Source: Devosia sp. FKR38 (GTDB taxonomy: Bacteria; Pseudomonadota; Alphaproteobacteria; Rhizobiales; Devosiaceae). Taken from it: a stretch of 64,000 nt of DNA. The notes under the pieces were generated by a model that worked only from the letters and a program-made list of their open reading frames with translations, did no database searches and had not been told where the DNA came from. Made by a program: the position numbers and the translations under genes. The stretch spans positions 1 to 64,000 of the forward strand of contig NZ_STGC01000005.1 in assembly GCF_005222805.1 (NCBI RefSeq), in the 5' to 3' direction. Shown here piece after piece: positions 1 to 8,751 of this stretch. Within the stretch, counting starts at the first letter, position 1. The number at the start of each line of letters is the position of its first letter.

Positions 1-43
1 GTCTCAAGGCTTGGGAGAGTAGGTCACTGCAAGGTCTGCCAAA
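1..43 (+). rRNA. rrf: 5S rRNA, 3' end (partial)
   Basis: The first ~43 bases (GGCTTGGGAGAGTAGGTCAC and flanks) match the conserved 3' portion of alphaproteobacterial 5S rRNA (loop E/helix IV-V region and start of the closing helix). The 5' two thirds lie outside the window. An intrinsic terminator follows 33 bases later, as expected at the end of an rrn operon. The exact 3' end is an estimate. Confidence 0.8.
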
Positions 44-75
44 AACATATGGTCTCAAAACGATCTCGAATACAC

Positions 76-106
76 AAACCCCCGGTGCAAAAGCACCGGG
101 GGTTTT
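76..106 (+). terminator. rrn operon terminator
   Basis: Perfect 13-bp stem (AAACCCCCGGTGC / GCACCGGGGGTTT) with an AAAA loop and a T-rich 3' side, just after the 5S end. A textbook Rho-independent terminator. Confidence 0.9.
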
Positions 107-213
107 GCGTTTCTAAGGCACAAACTCAAAGGCAAATACGGGGATGAGCGCGCCGCCACAACAACGCCCGTCATCGGGTCGGTGGCTGGACGGCAAAGCT
201 CGCACGGCACAGA

Positions 214-250
214 AAAACCCGCGCCAGGCCAGGCTGCCCGGACGCGGGTT
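214..250 (-). terminator. terminator of the ltnD-otnI-epimerase operon
   Basis: Read on the minus strand: an 8-bp stem AACCCGCG/CGCGGGTT around an 18-base partly self-complementary loop, followed by a T-run, 35 bases after the stop of the last minus-strand gene. Confidence 0.6.
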
Positions 251-284
251 GTGTGGTTTCTCAGCCGCTTAGCGGCCGCGGGGC

Positions 285-1178
285 TTAAGCCGGCACGTAT
301 TTGCGCCAGTTGTGCTCTTCGACAAAGCCCAGCACCTCGCGGATCTTGCGATTGGAGATCGGCGCCTCCTGGGGTGCCATGGGGCGGGTGATGGGCGTCT
401 TGGGTGCCCAGCGGTTGAGGAATTCCGGCGTGGGCTCGCGGGCCGTGATCGTGTCATTGACCGCATTGAACACCTGATAGCCCAGCCCGTCCTTGCCCAG
501 GCACAGATGGACGATCTGGCCGAGATCGCGCGCATCGATATAGCTCCAGGCATTGCGCTTGCGCGAAGCGGGATTGTCGAGGAACCCGGTGAACATTGGA
601 TATTCATGCGGCTCGATGACATTGCCGATGCGCAGGGCATAGATGTCGATGCCGCTGCGCATGGCAAAGGCCCGCGCCGTCTTCTCATTGACCACTTTGG
701 AGAGGCCATAGCTGTCCATGGGGTCGCTGTCATAGTCCTCGTCGAGCGGGAAGCTGTGAAAATCCTTGTCACCTTCGGCAAAGCACACGCCATAGGTGGT
801 CTCGCTCGAAGCGATGATGACCTTGGGAATGCCCAGTTTAACCGCAGCTTCGATGACATTGTAGGTCGAAACGACATTGGCCTCGAAGGTGGTGTTATCG
901 GGGCGCAGCAGCACGCGCGGCACGGCCGCGAAATGCACCACCGCATCGATAGGCGCCGGGCCGGTACCGCTGGCATATTCACCCATGTCGAAATGCATCG
1001 ACAGCGCGTTGAACACCTGGCCGCTGTCGGTGAGATCGGCCACCAGCGTGTTGACGCCGGGATGCTTGAGCGGCACGAGATCGACATTGAGCACGGTGTG
1101 GCCCTTGTCGAGCAGATAGGGCACCACATGCCGCCCTGCCTTGCCGCTGCCGCCGGTGAAAATGATGCGCTTGCTCAT
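285..1178 (-). CDS. NAD(P)-dependent epimerase/dehydratase family oxidoreductase
   Basis: 297-aa extended short-chain dehydrogenase (PF01370 type). The N-terminus MSKRIIFTGGSGKAG carries the nucleotide-binding GxxGxxG loop; SSETTYG and YGLSKVVNEK give the catalytic Ser/Thr and YxxxK. The start at 1178 puts the Rossmann beta-strand at the N-terminus; the frame stays open further upstream, but that extension overlaps otnI and does not look like protein. It is the last gene of ltnD-otnI-epimerase (34-bp gap to otnI). D-erythronate pathways use an SDR of this superfamily (DenD), but this protein does not look like a close DenD match to me, so its substrate, probably a sugar acid or lactone, is open. 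Confidence 0.85.
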   Translation of the reverse strand: MSKRIIFTGGSGKAGRHVVPYLLDKGHTVLNVDLVPLKHPGVNTLVADLTDSGQVFNALSMHFDMGEYASGTGPAPIDAVVHFAAVPRVLLRPDNTTFEANVVSTYNVIEAAVKLGIPKVIIASSETTYGVCFAEGDKDFHSFPLDEDYDSDPMDSYGLSKVVNEKTARAFAMRSGIDIYALRIGNVIEPHEYPMFTGFLDNPASRKRNAWSYIDARDLGQIVHLCLGKDGLGYQVFNAVNDTITAREPTPEFLNRWAPKTPITRPMAPQEAPISNRKIREVLGFVEEHNWRKYVPA

Positions 1179-1212
1179 GCTGGAAATCCTTGTGTGAAGG
1201 GGATGAAGGGGA

Positions 1213-1986
1213 CTAGACGCCCAGGGCCCGGCGCCAGGCCAGGCCCTCCAGGGTCGTTGTCCGCGGGCGATATTCGAGCCCGACAAAGCCGGCATAGCCC
1301 AGCCTGTCGAGCGCCTTGAGAATGCGGCCATCGTCGAGCTCGCCGCTGCCCGGTTCATGCCGCTCCGGCACCGCCGCGATCTGGACATGGCCGATCCTTG
1401 AGATCATGGCCTCCAGGCTGGCCAGCACATCGCCATGGATGATCTGGCGGTGATAGATGTCATATTGCAGCTGCACATTGGGCATGGCCAGCTCGTCGAT
1501 GCAGGCCACGGCCCAGTTGAAATCACTGAGGAAATAGCCCGGCATATCGCGCGGGTTGATCGGTTCGATCACCAGGGCCAGCCCTTCCGCGTCCAGCGCT
1601 GCAGCAGCATGGCGCAGCGCTGATTGATAGGCCGCTATGGCCAAGGGATCGCGGCGATCAGCCAGGCCCGCCATCATATGGAGGCGGTGTGGCCGCAGAA
1701 GCCGGGCGTATTCGAGCGCTGTGGCGACGCCGGCATCGAATTCGGCGCGCCGCTGCGGCAGGGCAGCGAGGCCCCGGTCGCCCGCTGCCCAGTCGCCGGG
1801 TGGCAGGTTGAAGAGGGCCAGGGTCAACCCATGGCGCTGTAGCCGCTCGGCGATCGCCTCGGGCGCATGCTCATAGGGAAACAGGAACTCCACCGCATCA
1901 AAGCCGGCATCGGCGGCGGCCGCAAAGCGGTCGAGAAAGCCATGCTCGGTGAACATCATGGTGAGATTGGCAGCCAGGCGCGCCAT
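1213..1986 (-). CDS. otnI: 2-oxo-tetronate isomerase (hydroxypyruvate isomerase-like TIM barrel)
   Basis: 257-aa xylose-isomerase-like TIM barrel. The N-terminus (ARLAANLTMMFTEHGFLDRF), the VIEPINPRDMPGYF block and the QYDIYH metal-site segment are typical of the hydroxypyruvate isomerase/OtnI branch. In threonate and erythronate catabolism OtnI converts 2-oxo-tetronate to 3-oxo-tetronate, the substrate of the OtnK kinase. It lies 3 bp after ltnD, and otnK/otnC sit on the other side of the regulator, so the context fits the enzyme exactly. Cytosolic. Function rests on family and context. Confidence 0.85.
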   Translation of the reverse strand: MARLAANLTMMFTEHGFLDRFAAAADAGFDAVEFLFPYEHAPEAIAERLQRHGLTLALFNLPPGDWAAGDRGLAALPQRRAEFDAGVATALEYARLLRPHRLHMMAGLADRRDPLAIAAYQSALRHAAAALDAEGLALVIEPINPRDMPGYFLSDFNWAVACIDELAMPNVQLQYDIYHRQIIHGDVLASLEAMISRIGHVQIAAVPERHEPGSGELDDGRILKALDRLGYAGFVGLEYRPRTTTLEGLAWRRALGV

Positions 1987-1989
1987 GGT

Positions 1990-2907
1990 TCAGCCGTCCT
2001 GTCCGGTGGGCAGGGTCAGCCCGGTCATCTGCGCAATCATGCGGGCCGGGGAGGCATCATCGTCCCTGCCCATGCCGGCGGCGGCGGTCATCAGGAACAG
2101 TTGCAGTGCCGAGGCGGCAATGGGCAGCGGGAAGGTTTCGGCGCGACCAATGTCGCTGACGATGCCCAGATCCTTGGTGAAGATATTGACCGCGCTGCGG
2201 GGGGAATAGTCGCCCTCCAGAATATGCGGCACGCGGTTCTCGAACATCCAGCTATTGCCGGCCGAAGCGGTGATCACCTCATAGACCTTGGCGATATCGA
2301 GCCCGAGCTTGCTGGCAAAGGTGATGGCCTCGCAGGCCGCGGCGATATGAACGCCGGCCAGCAGTTGATTGACGATCTTGAACGAGGCGCCAATGCCAGC
2401 CTCATCACCCAGCTCATAGACCTTGCCGGCCATGGCATCGAGCGCCGGGCGGGCGGCCTCGAAGGCTTCGGGGGCACCCGAGGCCATGAAGGTGAGCTCG
2501 CCCGTGCCGGCGCGGACGGCGCCGCCGCTCATGGGCGCATCGAGATAGAGTATGCCCTGCTGGGCGCAGCGCGCGGCCAGCGCCCGTGCGGCGTCGGGCG
2601 CCATGGTGGCGCAGGAGACGACAACGCTGCCGGAGGTCAGCACGCTGGCCAGCCCGTCGGAGCCGAACAGCACGGTCTCGGTCTGGGCGGCATTGACCAC
2701 CACGACAACGGCGATATCGGCGCCCTTTGCCGCATCGGCGGGACTGTTGGCGCCGTGACCGCCGGCTGCGGTGAGCGCGGCAACCGAAGCGGGGGTGACA
2801 TCATAGCCCCTCACACTGTGGCCGGCGGCGAGGCACGCCCGCGCCATGCCCAGGCCCATCGAGCCCAGGCCGATCAGGGCGATGTTGCGCGCATTTGAAA
2901 GGGCCAT
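1990..2907 (-). CDS. ltnD: L-threonate dehydrogenase-like beta-hydroxyacid dehydrogenase
   Basis: 305-aa 3-hydroxyisobutyrate-dehydrogenase family enzyme. The Rossmann motif GLGSMG is at residues 13-18, the substrate-binding DAPMSGG segment is in the middle, and the GIGASFKIVNQLLAGVH helix carries the catalytic Lys. LtnD oxidises L-threonate to 2-oxo-tetronate with NAD+. It is the first gene of the minus-strand operon. A ribosome-binding GGGAGA precedes the ATG, and transcription probably starts at the operator region shared with the divergent lacI gene. The alternative reading is a tartronate-semialdehyde reductase (GarR), but otnI and otnK argue for threonate. Confidence 0.8.
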   Translation of the reverse strand: MALSNARNIALIGLGSMGLGMARACLAAGHSVRGYDVTPASVAALTAAGGHGANSPADAAKGADIAVVVVVNAAQTETVLFGSDGLASVLTSGSVVVSCATMAPDAARALAARCAQQGILYLDAPMSGGAVRAGTGELTFMASGAPEAFEAARPALDAMAGKVYELGDEAGIGASFKIVNQLLAGVHIAAACEAITFASKLGLDIAKVYEVITASAGNSWMFENRVPHILEGDYSPRSAVNIFTKDLGIVSDIGRAETFPLPIAASALQLFLMTAAAGMGRDDDASPARMIAQMTGLTLPTGQDG

Positions 2908-2962
2908 GCTTGTCTCCCACCGGTGGCGCGATCCGCTGTTGCCGAAGCGCGTAATCGCTTCT

Positions 2963-2978
2963 ATGTTAGCGCTGTCAT
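2963..2978. promoter_or_regulatory. LacI-family operator between ltnD and the regulator
   Basis: The 16-mer ATGTTAGCGCTGTCAT is palindromic except for two inner positions per arm (ATGnnAGCGCTnnCAT). It closely resembles the GntR/GalR-type operator core ATGTTAnCGnTAACAT. It lies in the 90-bp divergent intergenic region, 56 bp from the ltnD ATG and 20 bp from the regulator start, so one bound dimer could control both directions. Confidence 0.75.
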
Positions 2979-2997
2979 AACGCGGGGATCATGACCA

Positions 2998-4068
2998 TTG
3001 CCGGTCACCAAGTCAACCAAGCTGAAGCCGGAACGGGTAGGGACGCGCAGCGGCACGCGCCTGCCCGACCGGCGCCAGGGCGTGACGCTGGCCGATGTGG
3101 CGCGCCTCGCCGAGGTCAGCGAGATCACCGTGTCGCGCATCCTGCGCAACCATGGACCGGCTGCGCCGGCAACGCGCGACCGCGTGCTGGCAGCGGTGCG
3201 CGAGACGGGCTATGTGCCCAATCGCCTGGCGGGTGGGCTCGCCTCGTCCGGCTCGCAACTGGTGGGCGTCATCGTGCCCTCGCTGACCAATATCGTTTTT
3301 CCCGAAGTGCTGGGCGGCATCCGCGCGGCGCTCGATGGCTCGGGCTTTCAGGCGGTGATCGGCGTCAGCGACTATGATCTGGTGACGGAAGAGGAACTGG
3401 TGGCCTCGCTCCTCGCCTGGCGGCCCGAGGCCATGGTCATCGCCGGCTTCGACCACACGCCAGCGGCCCGGGCCATGCTCGAAGGCAGCGGCGTGCGCAT
3501 CGCCGAGATCATGGAAATCGACAGCACGCCGATCGATCTAGCGGTCGGGCATTCGCATTTCCAGGCCGGCTTTGACACCGGGCAATATCTGTTGGGACGC
3601 GGCTATCGGCGCTTCGGCTATGTCGGGCACGACTGGATCGCCGACCGCCGCGCCAGGCTGCGCCATGATGGCTTGGTGGCCGCCCTGGCCCAGGCGGGGC
3701 TGAGCCTTCTGGCATCGCAGCGGATTGAGGGTCCGAGTTCGGTGGCCGCCGGGCGCGAGCAGCTCGCGGCGCTGCTGGCGCAGGGGCCAAAGCTCGATGT
3801 GGTGGTGTTCTCCAACGACGACATGGCCACCGGCGGGGTGTTTCACTGCATGGCCACTGGGCTCGTGCCGCCGCAGGACCTTGCCCTTTTTGGCTTTAAC
3901 GGGCTTGATATCGGCCAGGCGCTGCCGACGCCGCTGTCGACCATGCGCTCGAACCGCTTCCTGACCGGCAAGACGGCCATCGAACTGCTGCTGGCCCAGC
4001 GCGTGCGGCCGAGCCAGCCGCAGGTGGTCGACACCGGCTATGAAATCCTGCCCGGCGCAACAGCGTGA
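2998..4068 (+). CDS. LacI/GntR-family transcriptional regulator of the sugar-acid locus
   Basis: About 356 aa. The N-terminal helix-turn-helix VTLADVARLAEVSEITVSRI (residues ~29-48) is followed by a periplasmic-binding-protein-like effector domain (GVIVPSLTNIVFPEV, ending in FGFNGLDIG). No ATG exists in frame near the 5' end: TTG at 2998 is the furthest start and GTG at 3082 is an alternative just before the helix-turn-helix, so the start is uncertain. It is followed after 7 bp by otnK, so it is autoregulated with the plus-strand operon through the operator at 2963-2978. The effector is probably a tetronate or its oxo/phosphorylated form (inference). Confidence 0.85.
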   Translation: MPVTKSTKLKPERVGTRSGTRLPDRRQGVTLADVARLAEVSEITVSRILRNHGPAAPATRDRVLAAVRETGYVPNRLAGGLASSGSQLVGVIVPSLTNIVFPEVLGGIRAALDGSGFQAVIGVSDYDLVTEEELVASLLAWRPEAMVIAGFDHTPAARAMLEGSGVRIAEIMEIDSTPIDLAVGHSHFQAGFDTGQYLLGRGYRRFGYVGHDWIADRRARLRHDGLVAALAQAGLSLLASQRIEGPSSVAAGREQLAALLAQGPKLDVVVFSNDDMATGGVFHCMATGLVPPQDLALFGFNGLDIGQALPTPLSTMRSNRFLTGKTAIELLLAQRVRPSQPQVVDTGYEILPGATA

Positions 4069-4075
4069 GGACACC

Positions 4076-5356
4076 ATGAGCTCCCCCATCCTGCTTGGCG
4101 CCATCGCCGACGACCTGACCGGCGCCACCGATCTGGCGCTGATGCTGGCGCGCAATGGCATGAAGACCATCCAGCATATCGGCGTGCCGGCCGAGGGCAG
4201 CGATTTCGGCGACGCCGAGGCCGTGGTGGTGGCGCTCAAATCACGCACCATTGCCGCCGACGACGCCGTGGCCATGGCGCTGGCCTCGGCCCTGGCGCTG
4301 CGGGCGGCGGGCGCCGAGCAGATCCTGTTCAAATATTGCTCGACCTTTGATTCCACCGACAAGGGCAATATCGGCCCGGTGGCCGAGGCGCTGATGGACC
4401 TGCTGGAGGCGCCCATCGCCGTGGCCTGTCCGGCCTTTCCGGCGGCGGGGCGCTCGGTCTATCAGGGGCACCTCTTCGTTGGCGCGAGCCTTTTGTCCGA
4501 TAGTCCCATGCGCGATCATCCGCTGACGCCGATGCGCGACGCCAATCTGGTGCGGGTGTTGCAGAAACAGACCGCGAGCCGGGTTGGGCTGATCCCGCTC
4601 GATATTGTCGAGGCCGGGCCTGATGCCATCCGCGCGCTGCTGATCAAGGCACGCCAGGCCGGCTTCCGCCTGATGATCGCCGATGCCGTGCGCGACGCCG
4701 ATCTGCGCCAGCTCGGCGCGGCCCTGGCCGGGGCGCGGCTGATCACCGGCGGCTCGGGCATTGCCATGGGCCTGCCGGACAATTTCCGCGCTGCCGGCAA
4801 GATCGGTACGCTCGAGGTGGCGGGGCGCATGACGGCGCCAAAGGGCAAGGCGGTGATCCTGGCGGGCAGTTGCTCGGTGGCGACGCGCGGCCAGGTGGCC
4901 GCTGCCATCGGGGCCGGACTGCCGGCGCTGCGGCTGGTGCCGGCCGATATCGTATCGGGCAAGCAGTCGATCGCCGATATCGCCAATTGGGTGCTGGCCA
5001 ATAGCGGCAAAGGGCCGTCCCTGGTCTATTCCAGCGACGAGCCCGAGGCGGTGCGCCAGATCCAGCAGAAACTGGGCGCCGCCGCCGCTGGCCAGCTCAT
5101 CGAGCAGATGCTGGGCAATCTGGCGGTGATCCTGCGTGACAATGGCTTTGCCCGCTTCATCGTGGCGGGCGGGGAGACTTCCGGGGCCGTGGTTGCGGCG
5201 CTCGGCATCACCGCGCTCGAGATCGGGCCCGAGATTGCCCCCGGCGTGCCCTGGACGCGCAGTCGCGGCGAACCGGACCTGGCCCTGGCGCTGAAATCGG
5301 GCAATTTCGGCGCGCCGGACTTCTTCCTCACCGCTTGGGACATGCTCGATGACTGA
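4076..5356 (+). CDS. otnK: 3-oxo-tetronate kinase (four-carbon acid sugar kinase, DUF1537)
   Basis: 426-aa DUF1537 kinase. The N-terminal substrate domain shows DDLTGATD at residues 12-19; the C-terminal nucleotide-binding domain shows GGETSGAVV near residue 364. OtnK phosphorylates 3-oxo-tetronate with ATP to the 4-phosphate. The ATG at 4076 was chosen because it puts the DDLTGATD motif at its usual distance and follows the lacI stop by 7 bp with GTGAGGA as ribosome-binding site. It overlaps otnC by 8 bp. Cytosolic. Confidence 0.88.
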   Translation: MSSPILLGAIADDLTGATDLALMLARNGMKTIQHIGVPAEGSDFGDAEAVVVALKSRTIAADDAVAMALASALALRAAGAEQILFKYCSTFDSTDKGNIGPVAEALMDLLEAPIAVACPAFPAAGRSVYQGHLFVGASLLSDSPMRDHPLTPMRDANLVRVLQKQTASRVGLIPLDIVEAGPDAIRALLIKARQAGFRLMIADAVRDADLRQLGAALAGARLITGGSGIAMGLPDNFRAAGKIGTLEVAGRMTAPKGKAVILAGSCSVATRGQVAAAIGAGLPALRLVPADIVSGKQSIADIANWVLANSGKGPSLVYSSDEPEAVRQIQQKLGAAAAGQLIEQMLGNLAVILRDNGFARFIVAGGETSGAVVAALGITALEIGPEIAPGVPWTRSRGEPDLALALKSGNFGAPDFFLTAWDMLDD

Positions 5357-6005
5357 CGCGCAGACCCATGCCGAGAACCTGGCGCGCAGCGAGATCACCC
5401 GCGTCGGCAAATCGCTGTTCGACCGCGGCCTGACCTTTGGCTCGACCGGCAATATCAGCCTGCGGCTTGAGGATGGCGGCTGGTTGATGACGCCGACCAA
5501 TGTGTCGATGGGCGAGCTCGACCCGGCGCAGCTGTCGCGCTTTGATGCGGCGGGCCGCCATATCGATGGCGATGCGCCGACCAAGGAGGCCATGCTGCAT
5601 ATGGCCATGTATGGCCAGCGCGCCGATGCCAGGGCCGTGGTGCATCTGCATTCCACCCATTCGGTGGCCGTCAGCCTGATCGACGGGGTTGACCCCCTCG
5701 ATGTGCTGCCGCCGCTCACCGCCTATTACATCATGCGGGTCGGGCGGCTGCCGCTGGTGCCCTATCTGCCGCCGGGCGACAGCGAACTGGCCAAGGCCGT
5801 GGGCCGTCTGGCGGGCGAGCACCATGCCGTGCTGCTGGCCAACCATGGCCCGGTGGTGGCCGGCACCAGTCTCGCCAATGCCCAATTTGCCACCGAGGAG
5901 CTGGAGGAGACCGCGCGGCTGTTCCTGCTGCTGCGCGGCCTGCCGATCCGCCCGCTCACCCCGCAACAGGTTGCCGAACTGCGGCAGCGTTTCGATCTCA
6001 AATAG
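5349..6005 (+). CDS. otnC: 3-oxo-tetronate 4-phosphate decarboxylase (class II aldolase family)
   Basis: 218-aa class II aldolase/adducin domain. GSTGNIS (31-37) is the phosphate-binding loop; HLHSTHSV (His99, His101) and NHGPVV (His166) supply the zinc ligands. OtnC decarboxylates 3-oxo-tetronate 4-phosphate to dihydroxyacetone phosphate and CO2, feeding central metabolism. The start overlaps the otnK stop by 8 bp, indicating translational coupling. Length and motifs are normal for the family. Confidence 0.87.
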   Translation: MTDAQTHAENLARSEITRVGKSLFDRGLTFGSTGNISLRLEDGGWLMTPTNVSMGELDPAQLSRFDAAGRHIDGDAPTKEAMLHMAMYGQRADARAVVHLHSTHSVAVSLIDGVDPLDVLPPLTAYYIMRVGRLPLVPYLPPGDSELAKAVGRLAGEHHAVLLANHGPVVAGTSLANAQFATEELEETARLFLLLRGLPIRPLTPQQVAELRQRFDLK

Positions 6006-6030
6006 CGGCAGGGCCGCGAAAGGACATTCC

Positions 6031-6942
6031 ATGTCAGACTCCAGCACGGCGCCCGAGACCGTCGGCTTCATCGGCCTGGGCCATATGGGCCATGGCATGG
6101 CCAAGAACATTGTCGAAAAGGGCTATGGCCTGACCGTGGTGGCCCATCGCAACCGCGAGCCGGTGACCGATCTGGTCGGGCGCGGCGCCGTGGAAGCCGC
6201 CTCGATCGGCGAACTGGCCGAGCGGTCGAGCGTGGTGTTCCTCTGCGTCACCGGCTCGCCCGAGGTCGAGGCAGCGGTGCGCGGGCCCGAGGGCCTGTTG
6301 GCCCGGCTCAAGCCGGGTTCAGTGGTGGTCGATTGCTCGAGCTCGGACCCCAGTTCGACCGTACGCATTGCCGCTGAACTCAAGGCCAGGGGCATCGACT
6401 TTGCCGATGCGCCGCTCAGCCGCACGCCCAAGGAAGCCTGGGCCGGCACGCTCGACACCATGGTGGGGGCTGATGACGCAGTGTTCGCGCGGCTGCAGCC
6501 GATCCTTGCCACCTGGGCCGGCAAGATCGTCCACATCGGCGGCGTCGGCGACGGCCACCGCATGAAGCTGCTCAACAATTTCATCTCGCTGGGCTATGGC
6601 GCAATCTATGCCGAAGCCCTGGCCCTGGCCGACCGCGTCGGCATTTCCGCCGACCGGGTCGATCAGGTGATCCGCGGCGGCCGCATGGACTGCGGCTTCT
6701 ACCAGACCTTCATGCGCTTCACCCTGGAGGGGGACCGCGAGGCGCACAAGTTCAGCCTCGCCAATGCCTTCAAGGACCTGCGCTATCTCGAATCCATGGC
6801 CAATGCGGCCGGGCTGGTGAACCCGGTGGGCAATGCGGTCAAGAATGCCTATGGCACCGCCATCGCCGCCGGCGGGGCTGAGGATTATGTGCCCATGCTG
6901 CCCGCCTATATCGACCGGCTCAATGGTGGCAAGGGCGACTGA
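6031..6942 (+). CDS. NAD(P)-dependent beta-hydroxyacid dehydrogenase
   Basis: 303-aa second member of the 3-hydroxyisobutyrate-dehydrogenase family in this locus. The dinucleotide motif GLGHMG is at 15-20, DAPLSRTP replaces the usual DAPVSGG, and the catalytic-helix segment HRMKLLNNF places Lys near 179. The ATG at 6031 follows the ribosome-binding site AAAGGA; an upstream in-frame extension would lie inside otnC and is not protein-like. Last gene of lacI-otnK-otnC-dehydrogenase. The changed DAP-loop suggests a different substrate from LtnD, for example another tetronate stereoisomer (inference). Confidence 0.82.
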   Translation: MSDSSTAPETVGFIGLGHMGHGMAKNIVEKGYGLTVVAHRNREPVTDLVGRGAVEAASIGELAERSSVVFLCVTGSPEVEAAVRGPEGLLARLKPGSVVVDCSSSDPSSTVRIAAELKARGIDFADAPLSRTPKEAWAGTLDTMVGADDAVFARLQPILATWAGKIVHIGGVGDGHRMKLLNNFISLGYGAIYAEALALADRVGISADRVDQVIRGGRMDCGFYQTFMRFTLEGDREAHKFSLANAFKDLRYLESMANAAGLVNPVGNAVKNAYGTAIAAGGAEDYVPMLPAYIDRLNGGKGD

Positions 6943-6960
6943 CCAGCCCTCTAGATGACG

Positions 6961-6988
6961 AAGGCCCCGCCGAGGCGGGGCCTTTGCT
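6961..6988. terminator. bidirectional terminator between convergent operons
   Basis: A 10-bp GC-rich stem (AAGGCCCCGC / GCGGGGCCTT) with CGAG loop and T-rich sides, placed between the stop at 6942 (+) and the stop at 7008 (-). Confidence 0.8.
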
Positions 6989-7007
6989 TTGACCGGCGGC
7001 GTGCCGC

Positions 7008-8006
7008 TCAGTCTGAGGAGCGCATTTGTCGGACCCGCTCGAAGGCCACGGCGATGATGATGCAGGCGCCAATGAACGTGCCCTGCCAGAAGGCGTTGAT
7101 ACCCAGAAGGCCAAGGCTGTTGCGGATCACCTCGATCAGCGCCGCGCCCACCAAGGCCCCGGTGGCGCCGCCGATGCCGCCGATCAGGCTGGCGCCGCCG
7201 ATCACCGCTGCGGCAATCACCTGCAGCTCCATGCCTGTGCCCAGATTGGTGGTGACCGCGCCCAGCCAGCCGGTCTGCACGATGCCGGCAATGCCGGCCG
7301 ACAGGGCCGAGAGCATATAGACCACCACCTTGATCGGCCGCACCGGCACGCCGGTGAGCGTGGCCGCATGTTCATTGCCGCCGATGGCATAAAGGTGCCG
7401 GCCGAACTTGGTCCATTTGAGGACAAAGCCGACGATCAGCGCCAGGGCCACCATGTAGAGCACTGGATTGGCAATGCCGAGCAGCCAGGCGCCGCCGCCC
7501 AGATCGAGCAAGCGCGCATGATCGGGGCCGAATTCGAACACCACCGTATTGTTGGAGGCCACCATGGCCAGGCTGCGTGCAATCGACAGCATGCCCAGGG
7601 TCACCACAAAGGGCGGAAAGCCCAGATAGGCAATCAGCACGCCATTGAAGGCGCCGATCGCCAGCGAAGTGACCACCGCCACCAGAATGCCGACCTCGAG
7701 CCCAAAGCCGGCGTGCATGGTCACCGCCAGCACCATGCTGGACAGGCACAACACCGAGCCCACCGACAGATCGATACCGCCGATGATGATCACCATGGTC
7801 ATGCCCAGGGCGATGATGGCGGTGAAGGTGACATTGCGGGTGATGTTGAAGATGTTCTTGGAGGTGGCAAAGGAATCGGTGGCCACCGTCAGGAACAGGC
7901 AGGCCACGATAATGGCCACGAAAACCCAGAAGGCCTGGCTCTTGAGCAGGCTGGTCAGCCAGGTGTGCTGGCGCTGGGCTATGGTCTGGTCGAGTGTGAC
8001 GCTCAT
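7008..8006 (-). CDS. sugar ABC transporter permease (RbsC/FrcC type)
   Basis: 332-aa inner-membrane permease of the branched-chain/ribose class (PF02653). About eight to ten hydrophobic segments are visible, with the family signature region NIFNITRNVTFTAIIALGMT, GGIDLSVGSV and a GGASLIGGIGG repeat in the second half. It lies 4 bp downstream of the ATPase gene, in one operon, and is divergent from the binding-protein gene. It forms the translocation pore of a CUT2-type importer; the substrate is unknown. Confidence 0.88.
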   Translation of the reverse strand: MSVTLDQTIAQRQHTWLTSLLKSQAFWVFVAIIVACLFLTVATDSFATSKNIFNITRNVTFTAIIALGMTMVIIIGGIDLSVGSVLCLSSMVLAVTMHAGFGLEVGILVAVVTSLAIGAFNGVLIAYLGFPPFVVTLGMLSIARSLAMVASNNTVVFEFGPDHARLLDLGGGAWLLGIANPVLYMVALALIVGFVLKWTKFGRHLYAIGGNEHAATLTGVPVRPIKVVVYMLSALSAGIAGIVQTGWLGAVTTNLGTGMELQVIAAAVIGGASLIGGIGGATGALVGAALIEVIRNSLGLLGINAFWQGTFIGACIIIAVAFERVRQMRSSD

Positions 8007-8010
8007 GGCC

Positions 8011-8751
8011 CTATACTCCCTCGATCGCGCCGGTGATCAGACCCGTCACCTCTTCGGGTGAGCTCTGGTCGATGCGTTTGTCGGCCACCTTGGTGCCGCG
8101 CCGCAGCACGATCACCCGGTCGGCGACGCCGAACACGTCGGGCATGCGATGGCTGATCAGCACCACGGTGATGCCCTGGTCGCGCAGGCGCTTGATGAGG
8201 CTAAGCACCTCGGCCACCTGGCGCACTGAGATGGCGGCCGTCGGCTCGTCCATCAGCACAACCTTGGGGTTGGACAGCCGCGTCCGCCCGATGGCCACGG
8301 CCTGGCGCTGCCCGCCCGACATATTGCGGATCAGGTCGCGCGGCCGCGTCTCGGACTTGAGCTCGGCAAAGATCTCGCCCGAGCGTCGGTACATGGTGGC
8401 ATAGTCCAGCACCCGGATCGGGCCGATCCAGCGATAGAGCTCGCGACCCAGGAACACATTGGCCGCCGCTGTCAGATTGTTGCACAGCGCCAGGTCCTGA
8501 TGCACGATTTCGATGCCATGCCGGCGGGCATCGACCGGATGGTGCATCACCAACGGTTCGCCATCCATGCGCATGGTGCCTTCGCTGGGCGCGAAGTTGC
8601 CGGCGATCATCTTGACCAGCGTCGACTTGCCGGCGCCATTGTCGCCCATCAGGCCAATGACTTCGCCGGCCTCCAGCGAGAACGATACGTCGTTCACCGC
8701 CTGAATAGCACCAAAGTGCTTGGAAATATTGGATAATTCTAGAACAGCCAC
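8011..8751 (-). CDS. sugar ABC transporter ATP-binding protein (single-domain, FrcA type)
   Basis: 246-aa single nucleotide-binding domain: Walker A GDNGAGKST (36-44), signature MSGGQRQAVAIGR, Walker B VVLMDEPTAA, H-loop LISHRM. Most CUT2 ATPases are tandem (~500 aa); the one-domain form is the fructose-transporter FrcA layout. The start codon is GTG at 8751. First gene of the minus-strand operon with the permease. The signature SGGQR followed by TAAIS rather than TAALG is usual for FrcA-like proteins. Confidence 0.88.
   Translation of the reverse strand: MAVLELSNISKHFGAIQAVNDVSFSLEAGEVIGLMGDNGAGKSTLVKMIAGNFAPSEGTMRMDGEPLVMHHPVDARRHGIEIVHQDLALCNNLTAAANVFLGRELYRWIGPIRVLDYATMYRRSGEIFAELKSETRPRDLIRNMSGGQRQAVAIGRTRLSNPKVVLMDEPTAAISVRQVAEVLSLIKRLRDQGITVVLISHRMPDVFGVADRVIVLRRGTKVADKRIDQSSPEEVTGLITGAIEGV

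Noticed and set aside
4241..5719. 492-residue minus-strand open frame opposite otnK/otnC
   Set aside because: His/Gly/Arg/Gln-rich antisense product of GC-rich genes, no ribosome-binding site or fold; the plus-strand genes have clear motifs.
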